Assembly: GCA_937125135.1 (NCBI GenBank)
Contig: CAKZLD010000074.1
Coordinates: forward strand, 1-57,114
Source of the DNA: an uncultured Ignavibacterium sp.
GTDB lineage: Bacteria > Bacteroidota > Ignavibacteria > Ignavibacteriales > Ignavibacteriaceae
DNA: 57,114 bases
Direction of reading: 5' to 3'
Shown: positions 56,418 to 57,114 of the stretch, one piece after another
Layout: every line of letters begins with the position of its first letter
Position numbering within the stretch: the first letter of the stretch is position 1
Translations under genes and position numbers: made by a program
Notes under the pieces: generated by a model
What the model was told of the DNA's origin: nothing
The model's database searches: none
What the model saw: only the letters and a program-made list of their open reading frames with translations

Positions 56418-57114
56418 AATTCTGCCTGAACCAATTATTATTTGATTTAGATTGAGGCTCCTTAATCTTAAAAACCGAATTCATTCTAATAAATGAAGCT
56501 AAAATTGAAACAACTTCTATTTCTGTTTGGTCAGTTAGTTCATCTGTTCCATTTATAAATTTATTCAAGAGGTCACTTTCAACTGTGTTAATATTATGTT
56601 CGCCTTTTATAAATTGTTCTGATTGCAGAATAAATTTTAAAAATTTAATGTTTGTCTCAACACCAGCAATTGAATATTCATTTAATGCTCTTAACAATCT
56701 GCTAATTGATTCCTCTCTATCTCTGCCCCAACAAATAAGTTTTGAAAGCATTGAATCATAGTTAATTGTTATTTCAGAATTTTCATTTACTCCTGAATCA
56801 ACCCTGACACCAAGACCACCCGGTTCTCTATAAAAAATAATCTTCCCGGTACTTGGTAAAAATCCGTTATATGTATCTTCTGCATAAATCCTGCATTCGA
56901 TTGCATAACCTTTTTGCTTAACTTCAGACTGTTCGAAAGAAATTTTATTACCAGATGCAATATTTATCTGCTCCTTGACCAAATCTATACCTGTAACTAA
57001 TTCTGTAACAGGATGTTCGACTTGTAATCTTGTATTCATTTCCAGAAAATAAAAATTATCATCCTTATCCTTAAGAAGTTCAACTGTTCCGGCATTCGTA
57101 TAATTACAAGCCTT
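56410..57114 (-). CDS. accC: Biotin carboxylase subunit of an acyl-CoA carboxylase, partial (C-terminal part)
   Basis: The right edge cuts the start; the frame is open from 57114. The visible 234 residues include the active-site MNTRLQVEHPVTE (about residues 26-38 of the fragment), then GYAIECRIYAED and the C-terminal half of the ATP-grasp/biotin-carboxylase fold, VDSGVNENSEITINYDSML. It carboxylates the carrier protein using ATP and bicarbonate. It is transcribed before the carrier gene. The symbol reflects the family; the acyl-CoA specificity cannot be told. Confidence 0.9.
   Translation of the reverse strand, partial: KACNYTNAGTVELLKDKDDNFYFLEMNTRLQVEHPVTELVTGIDLVKEQINIASGNKISFEQSEVKQKGYAIECRIYAEDTYNGFLPSTGKIIFYREPGGLGVRVDSGVNENSEITINYDSMLSKLICWGRDREESISRLLRALNEYSIAGVETNIKFLKFILQSEQFIKGEHNINTVESDLLNKFINGTDELTDQTEIEVVSILASFIRMNSVFKIKEPQSKSNNNWFRQNYE

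Overview
The window is AT-rich bacterial chromosome, densely packed and almost free of intergenic space. Several proteins end in the type IX secretion (T9SS) type A sorting domain with the NYPNPFNPSTKI signature, and there is a PorV/PorQ-like barrel, a TonB-dependent receptor with a carboxypeptidase-like N-terminal domain, an OmpP1/FadL barrel and a DUF2851 protein. Together these point to a Gram-negative member of the Bacteroidota/Chlorobi group, most likely class Ignavibacteria (Ignavibacterium/Melioribacter-like). This placement is inferred from protein signatures; no rRNA gene is present. I see no tRNA, rRNA, CRISPR array, insertion sequence or prophage. No gene-free stretch exceeds about 150 bases.

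Layout. Positions 1-402 hold a broken junction: the N-terminus of CarA runs directly into the C-terminus of CarB, out of frame. Positions 410-6209 (minus strand) are a tightly overlapping set: spoT/rel, ruvX, a YbbR-like protein, tmk and a C-terminal processing protease, followed by the carA start. Positions 6342-16113 (minus strand) are an apparent six-gene outer-membrane and secretion operon: TonB receptor, large secreted protein, lipoprotein, PorV-like barrel, IPT-domain lipoprotein and a T9SS-exported propeller protein. It has a good promoter upstream and a strong terminator downstream. A two-domain glycosyltransferase follows at 16259-17710.

Positions 17837-23726 are the only plus-strand block: a TolB-like propeller protein, a T9SS-exported peptidoglycan amidase, a terminator, etfB, etfA and a bifunctional-nuclease/UVR protein.

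From 23723 to the right edge everything is on the minus strand and mostly housekeeping. In transcription order from the right this is: biotin carboxylase and biotin carrier protein, an OmpP1/FadL transporter, a GDSL lipoprotein, a SPOR lipoprotein, ssb, a CNNM/CorC-type membrane protein, mlaD-like, ggt, acpS, a small membrane protein, an HNH nuclease, trpS, scpA, scpB, rluB, dacB, lysS, a second C-terminal processing protease, DUF3108, a gamma-carbonic-anhydrase-like protein, ybeY, xerC/D, raiA, hprK, pyrG, purN, purH, mreB, mreC, mreD, mrdA (PBP2), rodA, pyrF and DUF2851.

The genes mainly serve envelope growth (mreBCD-mrdA-rodA, dacB), nucleotide synthesis (carA, tmk, pyrG, purN, purH, pyrF), translation (lysS, trpS, ybeY, rluB, raiA), chromosome maintenance (scpAB, xer, ssb, ruvX) and outer-membrane transport. 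The parts most worth a second look are the six-gene T9SS/TonB operon, the surface-exported amidase and the carA/carB junction.
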